DNA from: an uncultured Bacillota bacterium
Lineage (GTDB): Bacteria > Bacillota_I > Bacilli_A > RF39 > UBA660
Length of the DNA stretch: 6,050 nt
NCBI GenBank assembly: GCA_947179265.1
Contig: CAMXBB010000091.1
Coordinates: 1-6,050 of the forward strand
Reading direction: 5' to 3'
The notes below the pieces were generated by a model. That model ran no database searches. It saw only the letters and a list, made by a program, of their open reading frames with translations, and was not told the DNA's origin. The first letter of the stretch is position 1; every line of letters starts with the position of its first letter. Both the position numbers and the translations under genes were made by a program. Shown in pieces: positions 5,692 to 6,050 of the stretch.

Positions 5692-6050
5692 ATGGAACTA
5701 GTTATTATAGATAAAGATAATTATAAAGAAGCTATAGATATACAAAACAGTATATTTCCTAATGAAGATGGAACTATAAACATCTTAGCTTCTCTAGATA
5801 GAGACCTATTTATTAAGAAAACTGGTATTGCATATATAGATGACCATATCAAATATTATCTAGCTAAGATTGATAACAAATATGTTGGAATAACGGGATT
5901 ATATTATTATAATTTTGATTTAGATAGTGCTTGGATTGGATGGTATGGAATTTTAAAAGAATATCGAAATCAAAATCTTGGAAAAGAGTTATTGCAAAGC
6001 ACAATTGATTTAGCTAAATCTAAAGGATTCAAATATATAAGATTATACAC
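5692..6050 (+). CDS. GNAT-family N-acetyltransferase, 3' end cut by the window
   Basis: The ATG at 5692 follows AAAGGAG (5676-5682) by 9 nt, so the start is firm. The 119 codons visible run open to the window edge. The reading begins MELVIIDKDNYKEAIDIQNSIFP. It contains the strand pair YYLAKIDNKYVGITGLYYY (about 54-72), then WIGWYGILKEYRNQNLGKELLQSTIDLAKSKG (about 81-112). The last part is the GNAT acetyl-CoA-binding motif A: the Arg-Asn-Gln-Asn-Leu-Gly loop and following helix match R/QxxGxG/A, except that the first Gly is Asn. The protein should acetylate an amine of a small molecule or protein using acetyl-CoA; the substrate cannot be told. It is very probably cotranscribed with the YunG-UDG gene, only 4 nt upstream. 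The C-terminal end, about a quarter or more of the domain, is missing because of the window edge and not a mutation. Confidence 0.85.
   Translation, partial: MELVIIDKDNYKEAIDIQNSIFPNEDGTINILASLDRDLFIKKTGIAYIDDHIKYYLAKIDNKYVGITGLYYYNFDLDSAWIGWYGILKEYRNQNLGKELLQSTIDLAKSKGFKYIRLY

Noticed and set aside
4770..6050. Anti-phage defence module built from the DNA glycosylase and the acetyltransferase
   Set aside because: No other defence gene, toxin pair or mobile element is in view; a repair or metabolic role is equally likely, so no such claim is made.
1..6050. Mycoplasma-like code with TGA as tryptophan
   Set aside because: Genes use TGG for conserved tryptophans and one gene ends in TGA with the next RBS right around it, so TGA is a stop here.

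Overview
This is an AT-rich (by eye about 30% GC), tightly packed bacterial window. Strong purine-rich ribosome binding sites (GGAGGT, GGAGGA, GAGGTG, AAAGGAG), short intergenic gaps and extended -10 promoters suggest a low-GC Bacillota (Bacilli or Clostridia type). TGG is used for tryptophan and TGA as a stop, so this is the standard code and not the Mycoplasma code. No RNA gene, insertion sequence, integrase, phage gene or CRISPR array was seen.

Left and centre (50-4645) hold five genes, all on the minus strand, read from right to left. They are a charged orphan protein (4103-4645), an aminoglycoside-phosphotransferase/choline-kinase-fold small-molecule kinase (2953-4080), a broad-specificity aspartate/glutamate-type amino-acid racemase (2237-2953), a two-TM membrane protein with leucine-rich repeats and a transglutaminase-like domain (751-2202), and a helical orphan protein (50-685). 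The first four are spaced like one operon: gaps of 22, -1 and 34 nt, with a TAATG stop/start overlap between kinase and racemase. The last gene follows a 65-nt gap that contains a plausible promoter of its own, with an 8-bp inverted repeat lying over its -10 element.

The short divergent intergenic region (4646-4769) carries opposed promoters. Rightward lies a two-gene plus-strand unit. Its first gene (4770-5687) encodes a fusion of a YunG-like domain with a 4Fe-4S uracil-DNA glycosylase superfamily domain. A GNAT acetyltransferase follows after 4 nt and runs off the window (5692-6050).

Nothing here proves a new system. Three points are worth a second look: the YunG-UDG fusion, the kinase/racemase pair placed with a membrane LRR-transglutaminase protein and an orphan, and the palindrome over the promoter of the last minus-strand gene. 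All family assignments are from recognised motifs; no database search was run.
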